This document shows, piece after piece, positions 47,886-57,089 of a stretch of 64,000 nucleotides of DNA (within the stretch, counting starts at the first letter, position 1; each line of letters opens with the position of its first letter). Source of the DNA: an uncultured Bacteroides sp. (lineage in GTDB: Bacteria; Bacteroidota; Bacteroidia; Cytophagales; Cyclobacteriaceae); the NCBI GenBank assembly GCA_902168185.1, contig CABHOV010000034.1:1-64000 (forward strand). The letters are read 5' to 3'. Below the pieces are notes generated by a model. The model was not told where the DNA came from. It saw only the letters and a list, made by a program, of their open reading frames with translations, and did no database searches. A program made the translations under genes and the position numbers.

Positions 47886-49385
47886 TTATTGGGAATTAAA
47901 CTCCTGCAACACATCCGCAATCTTGCGATCATTTGATAAACGAGGTACTTTGTTCTGTCCACCAAGTTTGCCTTGCGATTTCATATAGTCTATGAAAGCA
48001 TTACGTTTCAAACTTTTAATAATAAGTGTTTGAAGAATGTTTCCAGAAATCAAGTCGTCATAATAAACATTGAGCTGACGCATTTGTTTATCAAGCTCCA
48101 ATGAAAAAGCTTGCAGGTCATGCGGCACTTTCGCAAATTCAATGAGCCACTGATGGTGTGGCATTCCTTCCTTCGGGGCAACGTTTGGAGCCACCGTAAA
48201 TTCAATCAGTTCAACCTCCGGAAATTTTTCCATTGTAAACTTCATAGCTTTCTCTACTTCTTCTCCGATCACGTGTTCTCCGAAGGCGGAAATGAAATGC
48301 TTGATTCTGCCGGAGACAATTATTTTATAGGGATCTTTCGAAATAAACTTTACAGTATCACCAATTGAATATCCCCACAGGCCTGCATTGCTGTTGATGA
48401 TGAGTGCATAATTTTTTCCCAACTCTACTTCTTCTATACTAAGCCTGCGTGGATTATCATTGAAGTATTCATCGGCAGGAATAAACTCGTAGAAGATACC
48501 GCTGTTGAGCAGCAATAATAAACCTGGTTCAGTCTGTGAATTCTGATACGCTATAAATCCTTCTGATGCCGGGTATGTCTCAATCGAATCTACTTTTTTA
48601 CCAATAGAATCAAACAACTTTGCGCGGTACGGCTCGAAGTTCACACCACCATATACAAACAACGAAAAATTGGGAAATATATCTTTCACTTTTTTGCCGG
48701 TGCGTGCCTGTAAACGATCAAAGTACATTTGTGCCCACGGAGGTATACCCGAGATCAGCGTCATGTTTGCTTTCAATGTCTCATCAACAATACGCTCAAG
48801 TTTCTCTTCCCAGTCTTCGATGCAGTTTGTTTTATAGCTTGGCTTTTGATTGGTGCGCAAGTATGCGGGCACCTGGTGATTTGCTATACCGGAAAGCCTG
48901 CCGACTTTTATACCGGCCTTCTCATCGAGTTCAGGACTCCCCGAAAGAAAGATGAGACCGCCATCTAAAAAAGATGCGTTACCAGTTTCATGCACATAGC
49001 TCAACACAGCATTACGCGAACTGTTGAAATGATAGGATACAGATTCCTTTGTGATGGGAATATATTTGGTGCCCGATGTAGTGCCGGAAGTTTTGGCGAG
49101 GTATAGCGGTTTGTCTTTCCACAAAACGTCTGCTTCACCTTTCACTACCCGATCGAAATACGGTTTCAATAATTCATAGTCGCGAACAGGAACACGCTTC
49201 TTAAAATCCTCATACGTGCGGATCGATGCAAAGTCATGATCCTTACCAAACGCTGTAGATTTACTTTGCGCTATCAGGTCGAGCAACGTCTGCAGTTGGT
49301 ACTTCCCCGGTTGCAGAGACCATTGTCTGGTTTGAGAGTCAATATATGCGGCAAAAGGTTTTGCCAAAAAAGAGCGGATTCCCAT
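47886..49385 (-). CDS. GH3-family acyl-adenylate/amide-synthetase-like protein
   Basis: A 499-residue member of the GH3 (auxin-responsive) family, adenylate-forming enzymes that join carboxylic acids to amino acids in plants; bacterial members are common in Bacteroidota and uncharacterised. The start is the ATG at 49385 (MGIRSFLAKPFAAYID). The ATP-binding motif appears as AKTSGTTSGTKYIPIT, and later landmarks are ETYPASEGFIAYQ and NSNAGLWGYSIGDTVKF. The C-terminal domain ends VPRLSNDRKIADVLQEF. The acyl substrate is unknown. The 178-bp spacer on its 3' side (47708-47885) shows nothing identifiable. Confidence 0.92.
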   Translation of the reverse strand: MGIRSFLAKPFAAYIDSQTRQWSLQPGKYQLQTLLDLIAQSKSTAFGKDHDFASIRTYEDFKKRVPVRDYELLKPYFDRVVKGEADVLWKDKPLYLAKTSGTTSGTKYIPITKESVSYHFNSSRNAVLSYVHETGNASFLDGGLIFLSGSPELDEKAGIKVGRLSGIANHQVPAYLRTNQKPSYKTNCIEDWEEKLERIVDETLKANMTLISGIPPWAQMYFDRLQARTGKKVKDIFPNFSLFVYGGVNFEPYRAKLFDSIGKKVDSIETYPASEGFIAYQNSQTEPGLLLLLNSGIFYEFIPADEYFNDNPRRLSIEEVELGKNYALIINSNAGLWGYSIGDTVKFISKDPYKIIVSGRIKHFISAFGEHVIGEEVEKAMKFTMEKFPEVELIEFTVAPNVAPKEGMPHHQWLIEFAKVPHDLQAFSLELDKQMRQLNVYYDDLISGNILQTLIIKSLKRNAFIDYMKSQGKLGGQNKVPRLSNDRKIADVLQEFNSQ

Positions 49386-49391
49386 AGTCCA

Positions 49392-49399
49392 CAAAACTA
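49392..49399 (-). promoter_or_regulatory. -7 box of the GH3 gene
   Basis: Reads TAGTTTTG on the minus strand, ending 6 nt before the ATG at 49385. This is the same box sequence as at 8397-8404 and implies a leaderless or very short-leadered mRNA. A well-spaced TTG is not apparent. Confidence 0.5.
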
Positions 49400-49569
49400 A
49401 TAAAATCAGTCAATCGTGAATCGGATAGCTTCTGACAAAGCGCACGTTTTCCGATTCTTTACATGCACAAAATGTCAGCGTAACCTGAAAATTTAACCTT
49501 GCGATAAAAGACTGAAGTATTAAAAACTAAACTTCTTTTATTCTTTTGAAGTTATTCAAGTCAATTTTC

Positions 49570-49597
49570 AACTTTTCAGGAGATCTTTTCGTCTATC
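49570..49597 (+). promoter_or_regulatory. Possible ECF-sigma-type promoter of htrA
   Basis: AACTTT (49570-49575), a 15-bp spacer, and GTCTATC (49591-49597) resemble ECF/RpoE-type promoters (AACTT near -35, GTCTA near -10). Transcription would begin near 49603, just ahead of the starts at 49609 and 49627. Stress control would suit a periplasmic protease, but the match rests on one site. Confidence 0.4.
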
Positions 49598-49626
49598 TGG
49601 AATGATTAATGCTTTTCAAATTGCTT

Positions 49627-51078
49627 ATGAAGAATACAATTAAGATAATCGTTCTTGCCTTTTTGGCGGGCTTTGGTGGCTCGTATACTTTTTATCGTTT
49701 GGTTGTGAAGCCTGAAATTGCTGACAGTCAAAATGAAACGCAGTTTACAACGGTGCGTTACGACTCCACAGTCCCTAACACTTCGCCCAACAGCGCTGTA
49801 ACACAAGGCACCACGTCAACACTGGCTTCCGTTGATTTCAGTGACGCTGCTGCAAAGGCTACGCAAAGTGTTGTATATATCAACAGCATCTCACAAGGAG
49901 TGTCCTATTCGTATTGGGACTGGTTCTTTGGTGAAGGTGGTGGTGGCAGCGGCCGCACACAAGTGAGCAGTGGTTCCGGTGTGATCTTTACAACGGATGG
50001 TTATATCGTCACGAACAATCACGTGGTGGAAACCGCTGAACGCATCGAGGTAAATTACAACAAGCAGGTATATCCTGCCGAACTTGTCGGCACAGATCCT
50101 TCTACCGATCTGGCCGTTATAAAAATCAAAGCAACAAATCTTCCGGCTATAACTTTGGGAAGTTCCAAGAATGTGCAGGTTGGTGAATGGGTGATTGCCG
50201 TGGGAAATCCATATTCCCTTTCATCGACTGTTACAGCAGGGATTGTAAGTGCTAAAGGAAGACGCATCGGTATACTGGAAGATAAATTTCCAATTGAATC
50301 ATTTATCCAAACGGATGCTGCAATCAACCCGGGTAACTCGGGTGGTGCGTTGGTAAATAAAGCCGGTGAACTAGTAGGTATAAATTCTGCAATACTTTCG
50401 AGAACAGGTTCCTATACCGGGTATGCATTTGCTATACCGACCGACATCGCCAAAAAAGTTTTCAATGACCTTGTGAAATATGGCTTGTCTCAAAAAGCTT
50501 TCTTTGGGGGAAGCGTTGTTGAGTATGATTACGAACACGCCAAGAAGTATGATCTGCCTACAGACGTTAAAAATTACAACGGTGTTCTTCTTGAACAACT
50601 GGATCGGGATGGCCCAGCGTTTCAGGCCGGACTTAAACTCGGTGATGTTATCACGAAAATCAATGATGTTTCTGTCAATACACAAAGTGAGTTTGAAGAA
50701 GAGCTAAGCTATCATAACCCAGGCGAAAAAATTACATTCACGTATTCACGTGATGGAAAAACAAACACGGTGTCGTTAACGCTGATCAACCAGAACGGCA
50801 CTACCGAGATCATCAAACGTAAAATACTGACGGACTCGAATCTTGGTGCGCAAATGGAAGGAACGCGCTATGGTGTGAAAGTATTTAAGATTAAAGACAG
50901 CAGTGTACTGAAGCAGATCGGTTTACCCGAGAACTTTACGATTGTAGCGATTAACCGCCAGCGCGTAAAGGACCCTGAAGAGATCAGTGAATTCTTCGCG
51001 AAGTTTAAAGGCCGTGGGTATATCTATGGCGTGAACAGCTCCAAGCAACAAGTGGAGATTCCATTTGTGATCCGGTAA
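49627..51078 (+). CDS. htrA: HtrA/DegP-type periplasmic serine protease
   Basis: An envelope quality-control protease. The frame opens at 49609; the ATG at 49627 (MKNTIKIIVLAFLAGFGGSYTF) gives a simple signal or anchor, so 483 residues. With the longer numbering, the trypsin-like triad is His138 in VTNNHVV, Asp167 in STDLAV, and Ser244 in NPGNSGGALV. A glycine-rich loop after WFFGEG (about 109-115) matches the LA loop of DegP-like proteins. Two PDZ domains follow (about 300-385, with FQAGLKLGDVITKIND, and a divergent second near 410-489). Signal-anchor or cleaved form cannot be told apart. It precedes a terminator and a convergent YitT gene. Confidence 0.95.
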   Translation: MKNTIKIIVLAFLAGFGGSYTFYRLVVKPEIADSQNETQFTTVRYDSTVPNTSPNSAVTQGTTSTLASVDFSDAAAKATQSVVYINSISQGVSYSYWDWFFGEGGGGSGRTQVSSGSGVIFTTDGYIVTNNHVVETAERIEVNYNKQVYPAELVGTDPSTDLAVIKIKATNLPAITLGSSKNVQVGEWVIAVGNPYSLSSTVTAGIVSAKGRRIGILEDKFPIESFIQTDAAINPGNSGGALVNKAGELVGINSAILSRTGSYTGYAFAIPTDIAKKVFNDLVKYGLSQKAFFGGSVVEYDYEHAKKYDLPTDVKNYNGVLLEQLDRDGPAFQAGLKLGDVITKINDVSVNTQSEFEEELSYHNPGEKITFTYSRDGKTNTVSLTLINQNGTTEIIKRKILTDSNLGAQMEGTRYGVKVFKIKDSSVLKQIGLPENFTIVAINRQRVKDPEEISEFFAKFKGRGYIYGVNSSKQQVEIPFVIR

Positions 51079-51117
51079 GGTTCATACTGCGTTTAAGCTT
51101 TACAAAGTATATATACT

Positions 51118-51148
51118 AAAAGTGCCTGGTAAATTACCAGGCACTTTT
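51118..51148. terminator. Bidirectional terminator between htrA and the yitT-like gene
   Basis: A 14-bp stem (aaaagtgcctggta / taccaggcactttt) with a 3-nt loop, T-rich on both sides. Confidence 0.88.
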
Positions 51149-51180
51149 ATTTTAAGATGTACATCTGGATACATATAGGC

Positions 51181-52089
51181 CTACTCCAAAGGTCTCTTCT
51201 TGATCATCCCACCTTTGATGTCATTTACACTATTCTCTACAACAAATGCATCCGGATCTATTTTAGCAATTTCCATTTTCAGTTTCTGAAGTTCAAGACG
51301 CGTTATCACCGAGAAGATCACGTCCTGATCTTTCGTACGATGTCCTGTTTTGCCATAACCGCTCTTGCCTTTCAGAATCGTTACACCTCTCCCCATCTTT
51401 TCAGTGATGGCATCCTTTATCTCCACGCTTTTTTCTGACACGATCATCACACTGGTATATTCTTCAATGCCGTGCACGACAAAGTCTACAGTCTTTGAAG
51501 CAATAAGATAGGTAAGTATAGCATATAGGGCGGTCTCCATATTTATCAACCATGCTGCTACAGAAAATATAGCGATGTTGAAAATGAGAATGATATCACC
51601 AACCGTTAGTGGTGTATTCCGGCTTACGTAAATGGCGAGCACTTCTGTTCCATCAATCACACTGCCACCCCGTATCGATAAGCCTATACCGCACCCAAGG
51701 AAGAAACCACCAAAAACCGCGATCAATAATTTATCATCTGTGATAGACCGGAATTCAAAAAAAGAAAGACAAAGTGCGAGCGCTGTAATCGCGATGAGTG
51801 TCTTCAACGCAAACAACTTCGATATCTGTTTATACCCGACAATTATAAAAGGTATATTAAGAATCACTACCAGATAAGCAAGGTCTATATCTGTTAGTAC
51901 ATTGGTGAGAAGAGAAATCCCCATCACGCCACCATCCAAAAAGTCATTGGGCAACAGAAATCCTTTTAGTCCGAAAGCAGCAGAGAGAACACCAAGCGAA
52001 ATAAATACCGTATCCTTAATGCCACGAATAATGGTAATTTTCTTTACCCTGATTTTTTTTAATTCGATGAGTCGTTGCTGCGATGACAT
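51181..52089 (-). CDS. YitT-family membrane protein (DUF161/DUF2179)
   Basis: A 302-residue protein with five or six hydrophobic segments in the first 200 residues (for example DTVFISLGVLSAAFGLKGFLLP, DGGVMGISLLTNVL). A cytoplasmic DUF2179 domain (about 215-295) has EKMGRGVTILKGKSGYGKTGHRTKDQDVIFSVITRLELQKLK and ends in a helical stretch. The family is widespread; the DUF2179 domain is thought to bind a small ligand. No transport substrate is established. It is monocistronic, with the terminator at 51118-51148 shared with htrA. Confidence 0.92.
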   Translation of the reverse strand: MSSQQRLIELKKIRVKKITIIRGIKDTVFISLGVLSAAFGLKGFLLPNDFLDGGVMGISLLTNVLTDIDLAYLVVILNIPFIIVGYKQISKLFALKTLIAITALALCLSFFEFRSITDDKLLIAVFGGFFLGCGIGLSIRGGSVIDGTEVLAIYVSRNTPLTVGDIILIFNIAIFSVAAWLINMETALYAILTYLIASKTVDFVVHGIEEYTSVMIVSEKSVEIKDAITEKMGRGVTILKGKSGYGKTGHRTKDQDVIFSVITRLELQKLKMEIAKIDPDAFVVENSVNDIKGGMIKKRPLE

Positions 52090-52108
52090 TCCATCAAGTT
52101 ATAAAAAA

Positions 52109-52138
52109 GAAGCCGTCCCTAAAAGTAGGGACGGCTTC
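52109..52138 (-). terminator. Terminator of the amidohydrolase operon
   Basis: A perfect 12-bp stem (gaagccgtccct / agggacggcttc) with a 6-nt loop, followed by TTTTTT on the minus strand. It lies 28 bp after the last amidohydrolase stop. Confidence 0.9.
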
Positions 52139-52166
52139 CGTAAAGTGATTTTATTTTACTGAAGTA

Positions 52167-53480
52167 TTAATTTTTACTCACACCCGGTTCACGTTTCAGG
52201 AACTCATCATATAGCTCTGTCTGACGGCTTACCATCGGAATTTTCCATCCGTCAATAAATACCTGTTTGATCGTTGTCTTTGTCTCAAACGGATCGCCAT
52301 CACTTATGAAGAGTGTAGCATCTTTACCAACTTCGATCGAACCAACGCGATCTGCTACTCCGAAGATTTCTGCTGGCGCAATGGTAACGGCCTTCAGAGC
52401 TTCCTCACGACCCAGACCATATGCAGCAGCAAACGCAGCGTGGTATGGAAGATTACGAACATTACCGCGAGCCTCTTGTGTACAGATCGCAACCTTTACA
52501 CCAGCCTTACGCAGGAGCCCTGGATTAGCATATGCTTTATCGTACCGATCATAATCGCGTGAAGGTAAATCCTGAACCGGACCAACAATCACTGGTATAT
52601 TTGCCTTCGCTATCTCACTGGCTACACGCCAGCCTTCCGGTGCACCTACCAGTATAGCTTTCTTTACTTTCTTATCTTTCACCCACTGCAATGCATTCAG
52701 TATATCTTTAGCAGCATTCGCTTGTATGAGCAATGCGCGCTCGCCACGGATCACCGGAAGCAACGCTTGCATCTCCGGATAATAGGTAACACCTTTTGAC
52801 TTCGATGCTGAATCAATCTTGTGGTATTCTATTGCACGGTCCCACGCTTCATTCAGCTTGCCCAGTTTTTTATCGTAATCCTTTTTCAGGTCTTCATCTG
52901 ATCTGCGATCAAAGAATCCTCTTCTGCCAACATCGGGAAATGATAGCACCACTCCTTCAAAACCTGCAAACATCTGATCGGGAGTATATCCGTGAAGATC
53001 GATTAACGCAGCAGTACCAGAGACGAGGCTTCCCTGCGGAGATGCCAGTACAGTTGTTACACCACTGATGCGTGTTACGGGAATCAACGCAGAGTTAGGA
53101 TTTACTGCCGTGATCGCTCGTACCTGCGGAATGATGTCTCCCACTTCTTCGAAATCACGCGTACGCGGATCAGATGCTACTTCACTCAATCCAAGTTGTG
53201 TAAAGCTATCGATCATGCCCGGGTAAATCCACTGACCTTTGCAATCTATAACCTGCGCTCCGGCAGGAATCGCTACCGATGTACCAACAGCCGTAATTTT
53301 TCCATTGCTGATTACCACGGTACCATTTTGTATAACACCTTTCGTTACGGTTTCAATGCTGGCGTTCGTCAGCGCGAAAGTTCCATATATAGCTTTCGGA
53401 GATTGTGCATACAAAGATTCTGCAACTGCACAAGCAAGAATCACGAGTATACTTACTTTGAAATATAGTTTTCGTTTCAT
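52167..53480 (-). CDS. Exported amidohydrolase-fold protein lacking the HxH metal motif
   Basis: A 437-residue protein with signal peptide ending LYAQ and the amidohydrolase composite fold (beta-sandwich TNASIETVTKGVIQNGTVVISNGKITAVG, then TIM barrel). Where active relatives have DAHTH-type metal ligands, it reads DSFTQLG, so Phe93 and Gln95 replace the two His. The later barrel ligands are also not evident. It ends with the usual APAEIFGVADRVGSIEVGKDATLFISDGDPF. It is probably a non-catalytic paralogue, or has a different active site. It is the last gene of a three-gene operon, 11 bp after an intact paralogue. Confidence 0.87.
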   Translation of the reverse strand: MKRKLYFKVSILVILACAVAESLYAQSPKAIYGTFALTNASIETVTKGVIQNGTVVISNGKITAVGTSVAIPAGAQVIDCKGQWIYPGMIDSFTQLGLSEVASDPRTRDFEEVGDIIPQVRAITAVNPNSALIPVTRISGVTTVLASPQGSLVSGTAALIDLHGYTPDQMFAGFEGVVLSFPDVGRRGFFDRRSDEDLKKDYDKKLGKLNEAWDRAIEYHKIDSASKSKGVTYYPEMQALLPVIRGERALLIQANAAKDILNALQWVKDKKVKKAILVGAPEGWRVASEIAKANIPVIVGPVQDLPSRDYDRYDKAYANPGLLRKAGVKVAICTQEARGNVRNLPYHAAFAAAYGLGREEALKAVTIAPAEIFGVADRVGSIEVGKDATLFISDGDPFETKTTIKQVFIDGWKIPMVSRQTELYDEFLKREPGVSKN

Positions 53481-53491
53481 AGTTGCTGTGC

Positions 53492-54856
53492 TTAATTAAT
53501 GTTGAATATAGTTTCAAAATCAGACTCCGCTCCTTCCATGCAATGCTCGTGTTCATGGTTGCGGTCTGTAAACGTTGTTAGCTCGATCTCTTGTTTGGGA
53601 TCGATATAGAGACGAACGTCATCCGGATCTTTTTCGCGATCAAAACGAACGATACCATCTACGATTGTAACCACCGGTATAGTATAGCTGGACAATGGAT
53701 GGCTTTTAAAGATCGCTATATCCGCTTCCTTTCCAACTTCGATTGAACCTACGCGGCTATCAATACCCAATTGTTTTGCCGGGTTAATGGTGATCAATGC
53801 AAGTGCTTCTTCATCGGTTAATGCTCCATACTTTTGAGTCTTGGCAGCCTCGTGGTATAAATGGCGCATTAACTCTCCATCATCTGAATTGATTGATGTG
53901 GTTACACCGTTCTTGGTAAGTATAGCGGCGTTGTATGCTGTGGAGTAATATACTTCAAATTTATAGGACCACCAGTCGGAGAACACCGAAGCCATGGCTC
54001 CGTGTGCTGCCAACTCAGGCGCTACCTTGAAACCTTCATTCACGTGTTGGAAAACAATCTTCTTAATTCCGAAATCCTTGCAAACTTTCAGCATCATATA
54101 TATCTCATCTGCACGATAGCTGTGGCAATGAATAATGATGTTGCCTTTCAGAATCTCTCCCAACGTCTCGAGCCGGTAGCTATATTCAGGTGGTGTGCCC
54201 CGAAATCCTTTCTGTGACTTTGATTTGGTGTAGGCATCCCAGCTTGCTGTATATTCTTTCGCTTTCGAGAAGGCTTCACGCATTACAAACTCAACACCCA
54301 TACGCGTACGCGGAACGATGTTGTTACCTCCGCCATGTACCCGTGTTGGGTTTTCGCCCAAAGCAAATTTGATAGTACGCGGTGCTCCTTCCATACGCAA
54401 TGCTTCCGGATCTTTTACACCGTAGCGCAATTTCAGGGTTTCACATTGTCCACCGATAGCATTGGCAGAGCCATGCATAGCATGTATAGTAGTTACACCA
54501 CCAGCCAGCGCACGGTATAGGGAAATTTCGGAGGGGTTGATTACATCACCTACAAATACTTCTGCCGTAACCGGACTGGTTGCTTCGTTAATGTCATCTA
54601 TACCCTGATGTGAGTGCGCATCAATAATACCCGGCATTACAAATAATCCGGAGGCATCTACAACTTTATAGCCTGTTGGCGTTGCTATATTTTTACCAAG
54701 CTGCGTGATCTTGCCATCCTTTACCAGTACATCTGTATTTTGCAGTGTACCCTTTGTTATCGTGAGAACGGTTGCATTCTTGATCAGTATATTTCCGCGT
54801 TCTTGTGCCAGCGTAACATTTACAGCCAGCACCATGATTAATAGTATCTTCTTCAT
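53492..54856 (-). CDS. Exported amidohydrolase with intact metal-binding site
   Basis: A 454-residue exported protein with signal peptide ending TLAQ. The amidohydrolase signature PGIIDAHSHQG keeps both His (81 and 83). Other probable ligands are His in NIIIHCHSYRA, His in IVFQHVNEG, and Asp in SINSDDGELMRH, as in imidazolonepropionase-like and dipeptidase-like members. The C-terminus adds an acidic His-rich tail (RNHEHEHCMEGAESDF) that could bind metal. Substrate unknown; a cyclic amide, peptide or nucleobase-like compound is possible. It is the middle gene of the operon, flanked by two ligand-less paralogues. Confidence 0.9.
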   Translation of the reverse strand: MKKILLIMVLAVNVTLAQERGNILIKNATVLTITKGTLQNTDVLVKDGKITQLGKNIATPTGYKVVDASGLFVMPGIIDAHSHQGIDDINEATSPVTAEVFVGDVINPSEISLYRALAGGVTTIHAMHGSANAIGGQCETLKLRYGVKDPEALRMEGAPRTIKFALGENPTRVHGGGNNIVPRTRMGVEFVMREAFSKAKEYTASWDAYTKSKSQKGFRGTPPEYSYRLETLGEILKGNIIIHCHSYRADEIYMMLKVCKDFGIKKIVFQHVNEGFKVAPELAAHGAMASVFSDWWSYKFEVYYSTAYNAAILTKNGVTTSINSDDGELMRHLYHEAAKTQKYGALTDEEALALITINPAKQLGIDSRVGSIEVGKEADIAIFKSHPLSSYTIPVVTIVDGIVRFDREKDPDDVRLYIDPKQEIELTTFTDRNHEHEHCMEGAESDFETIFNIN

Positions 54857-54868
54857 ACTTGCTGTATA

Positions 54869-56548
54869 TTAAAGTTTAGGCTGAGTTTTTTTCTTTCCCT
54901 CTACCGGAAGGCTTTCATTCTGACCAAACGTAGCGTTGCCTTTGAAGGTCGTTCCTTCCACTACAGCATCTACCGTAATTTTAATAGTGTTGTTGCTCTC
55001 GGTCATGGTAAACGTAAACTTCAGCTTGTTACCATCCAGCGTGATTTCATCAAAGTTAATAGCCTGCGGAAAACGACTGCCCGAAATCTTACCGGTATAT
55101 TTATCGCCTTCTTTCTTAATCGTGATAACGGACTCACTTTTTCCTTGTGGTGTATCCGCGGTAATGTCCCACTCTCCATCTATAGAAACCTTGGCATCCG
55201 TCTTCGCTTCCGGAGTTTCAGATTTATAGAGTATACCTTCTACAAATACATACTTCACTTTCGATTTCTCATCGAAGTACGGTTTCCTGCTAATCACGAG
55301 GTTTGCAATTTTACCAGCATCGATAGAACCCAATCGATCGCTTAGTCCCAGGAGTTGAGCCGGTGTTGTTGTCAATGCTGCCAATGCCTGATCTTCTGTT
55401 AATCCAGCTTTTATAATTCTTCTGATATTCCCTTGTATATCCTTTGTCTTTGCAGACAAGGTTGAAAAACCAAATGGTATACCGGCCTGCTGAAATGTAA
55501 GCGCCTGCGCTATATACTTTGCTATAAATTCAGCTTTACGTTTATCGAGATTTTGTTTCTCTTCATCCGTCATGCTTTTAGGAGCATCTTTTTTATCATC
55601 CTTCTTCTCTTCTTTTTTCTCCTCTGGTAAATCCAGGCTCAGAAAAACTTTTGCTCCTGATGTTTTCAGTTTACCGGCAGCATCCCATCCCTCTTTTACT
55701 TCTGCCACTATCAATGAGAAACCAAGATCCTTTTGAAGATTCAGAACACGATGTATATCCCATACTTTTTCAGCTTTGAATAAAACGGGGACACGTTTAT
55801 CAATTACCGGATAGAACGGCTCGAGTAAACGATTGGTGGCAGGGCGCTCAAGACCTGAACGATTTGCTGCATATACTGCACTATAATTTTTTTCGATTGA
55901 TGCCTGTCTATAGAGCTCGCGCCACTTTGCAATTACAGCCATCGTAGTAGCCGGGTACATTCGCTCTGCAGGTGTCAACTCAGAATAGAAAGCTGATTGC
56001 GATATCAATACCATATCATCGGCAGATTTACCGGAGAGCTGAACAATCGCGCCACTTCCCGGAAGCATGCCGCCATAGGGAACTACGTGTGCTGTAGTAA
56101 AGCCTATAGCACGAAGTTCTTCAATCGACTTTTCAGATGTGTTCAGAAAATTACGAACATCAACTTGAGGAGTTATACCAGCGCGGTCGGGCGGAGGATT
56201 GCCAGGATCTTTAACGCGATCTCTATTCTCTTCATGCGGCTTGGTAACACCAACACGCGAGAGTCCATCGATAAATCCGGCATATACATACATGCTGTCG
56301 GACTTGATGACAATCGCTTCGGCAGGTATAGGTATATCTTTGCCAACGGCTTTGATCAATCCGTCTTTGATCACAACAACGCCCTTATCGACTTTTCTGC
56401 CGGGGCCTTGGATAATTGTAATATCAGTAAGTGCATAGGTTCGCGTAACGGGTCTAAGATCACGTTCCTCCTGTGCATGAAGCAGCCAGGGCGCGAATAG
56501 CAAACTTAACAGCAGATATACTCTGCCCGAAGAGTAGCGATTCTTCAT
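54869..56548 (-). CDS. Exported amidohydrolase-fold protein with lost HxH and added C-terminal beta domain
   Basis: A 559-residue protein with signal peptide ending LHAQ. The beta-sandwich ALTDITIIQGPGRKVDKGVVVIKDGLIKAVG leads into GFIDGLSRVG, where Leu96 and Arg98 stand in place of the metal-ligand His pair. A Lys/Asp/Glu-rich linker (about 310-335) interrupts the barrel. The usual TTPAQLLGLSDRLGSIDAGKIANLVIS closes the barrel. Residues from about 450 form an extra beta-rich domain (GEWDITADTPQGKSESVITIKKEGDKYTGKISG) found attached to some amidohydrolases. It is first in the operon, 12 bp before the intact paralogue. It is probably non-catalytic. Confidence 0.87.
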   Translation of the reverse strand: MKNRYSSGRVYLLLSLLFAPWLLHAQEERDLRPVTRTYALTDITIIQGPGRKVDKGVVVIKDGLIKAVGKDIPIPAEAIVIKSDSMYVYAGFIDGLSRVGVTKPHEENRDRVKDPGNPPPDRAGITPQVDVRNFLNTSEKSIEELRAIGFTTAHVVPYGGMLPGSGAIVQLSGKSADDMVLISQSAFYSELTPAERMYPATTMAVIAKWRELYRQASIEKNYSAVYAANRSGLERPATNRLLEPFYPVIDKRVPVLFKAEKVWDIHRVLNLQKDLGFSLIVAEVKEGWDAAGKLKTSGAKVFLSLDLPEEKKEEKKDDKKDAPKSMTDEEKQNLDKRKAEFIAKYIAQALTFQQAGIPFGFSTLSAKTKDIQGNIRRIIKAGLTEDQALAALTTTPAQLLGLSDRLGSIDAGKIANLVISRKPYFDEKSKVKYVFVEGILYKSETPEAKTDAKVSIDGEWDITADTPQGKSESVITIKKEGDKYTGKISGSRFPQAINFDEITLDGNKLKFTFTMTESNNTIKITVDAVVEGTTFKGNATFGQNESLPVEGKKKTQPKL

Positions 56549-56738
56549 TTAGTTCAGATTTTGGTACGTAGCAAGAAAAGACGTTTTCGTCTCAAGATCA
56601 AACCGCTCAAGGAAAAGTGGATTGTGCGCAGCAACAGCTTAAAGTCAGACGCTTAAAACCTGAAAATTTAGTATGAAGGAATTTTTATCTGAAGAGTACG
56701 AAGAAGGAACAATCGTTAACGTTAAAATAGAAGTTACT

Positions 56739-57086
56739 TTACCCTACACGTTTTGCTTTATAGCCTTCCTTCTGGAGGATCAGCACTACTTTGTCGCGTG
56801 CATCGCCCTGGATGAGAATTTCACCGTCCTTCGAAGAACCACCTACACCACATTTAGTCTTAATTACTTTGGTGAGTGATTCAAGATCTGCTGCACTTCC
56901 AACAAAACCAGTAACCAGTGTAACCTGCTTACCGGCCCGGCCGCTTTTGTCTAGCTGTACTTTGAGATTTTGCTGTTGAGCAGGAAGTGTCTGCGCTTCT
57001 TCATTTTGCTGATAGGCATATTCATATTCGGAGGACGTTGAATACACAATGCCATCGCGTTTTTTCCAATCGTTCTTTTTACTCAT
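56739..57086 (-). CDS. SUI1/YciH-family translation factor
   Basis: A 115-residue protein with the SUI1 fold, homologous to eukaryotic eIF1 and bacterial YciH, proposed to influence start-site selection or stress translation. The N-terminal 40 residues are a variable extension. The core from about 42 reads LKVQLDKSGRAGKQVTLVTGF, KTKCGVGGSSKDGEILIQGDARDKVVLILQKEGYKAKRVG, the family signature with the basic TKCGVGGS loop. It starts 3 bp after the DnaJ gene and has its own promoter candidate overlapping that gene's stop. The region 56549-56738 after it shows only a 5-bp inverted repeat near 56579-56592. Confidence 0.94.
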   Translation of the reverse strand: MSKKNDWKKRDGIVYSTSSEYEYAYQQNEEAQTLPAQQQNLKVQLDKSGRAGKQVTLVTGFVGSAADLESLTKVIKTKCGVGGSSKDGEILIQGDARDKVVLILQKEGYKAKRVG

Positions 57087-57089
57087 AGC

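Noticed and set aside
55997-56500. 167-codon plus-strand open frame
   Set aside because: Antisense shadow of the amidohydrolase gene at 54869-56548.
52167-56548. Frameshift or decay as explanation for the missing HxH
   Set aside because: All three frames are intact and full length with normal ends, so the substitutions look settled rather than disrupted.
56673-56879. 68-codon plus-strand frame
   Set aside because: Most of it is antisense to the well-supported SUI1/YciH gene; the short free part gives no recognisable protein.
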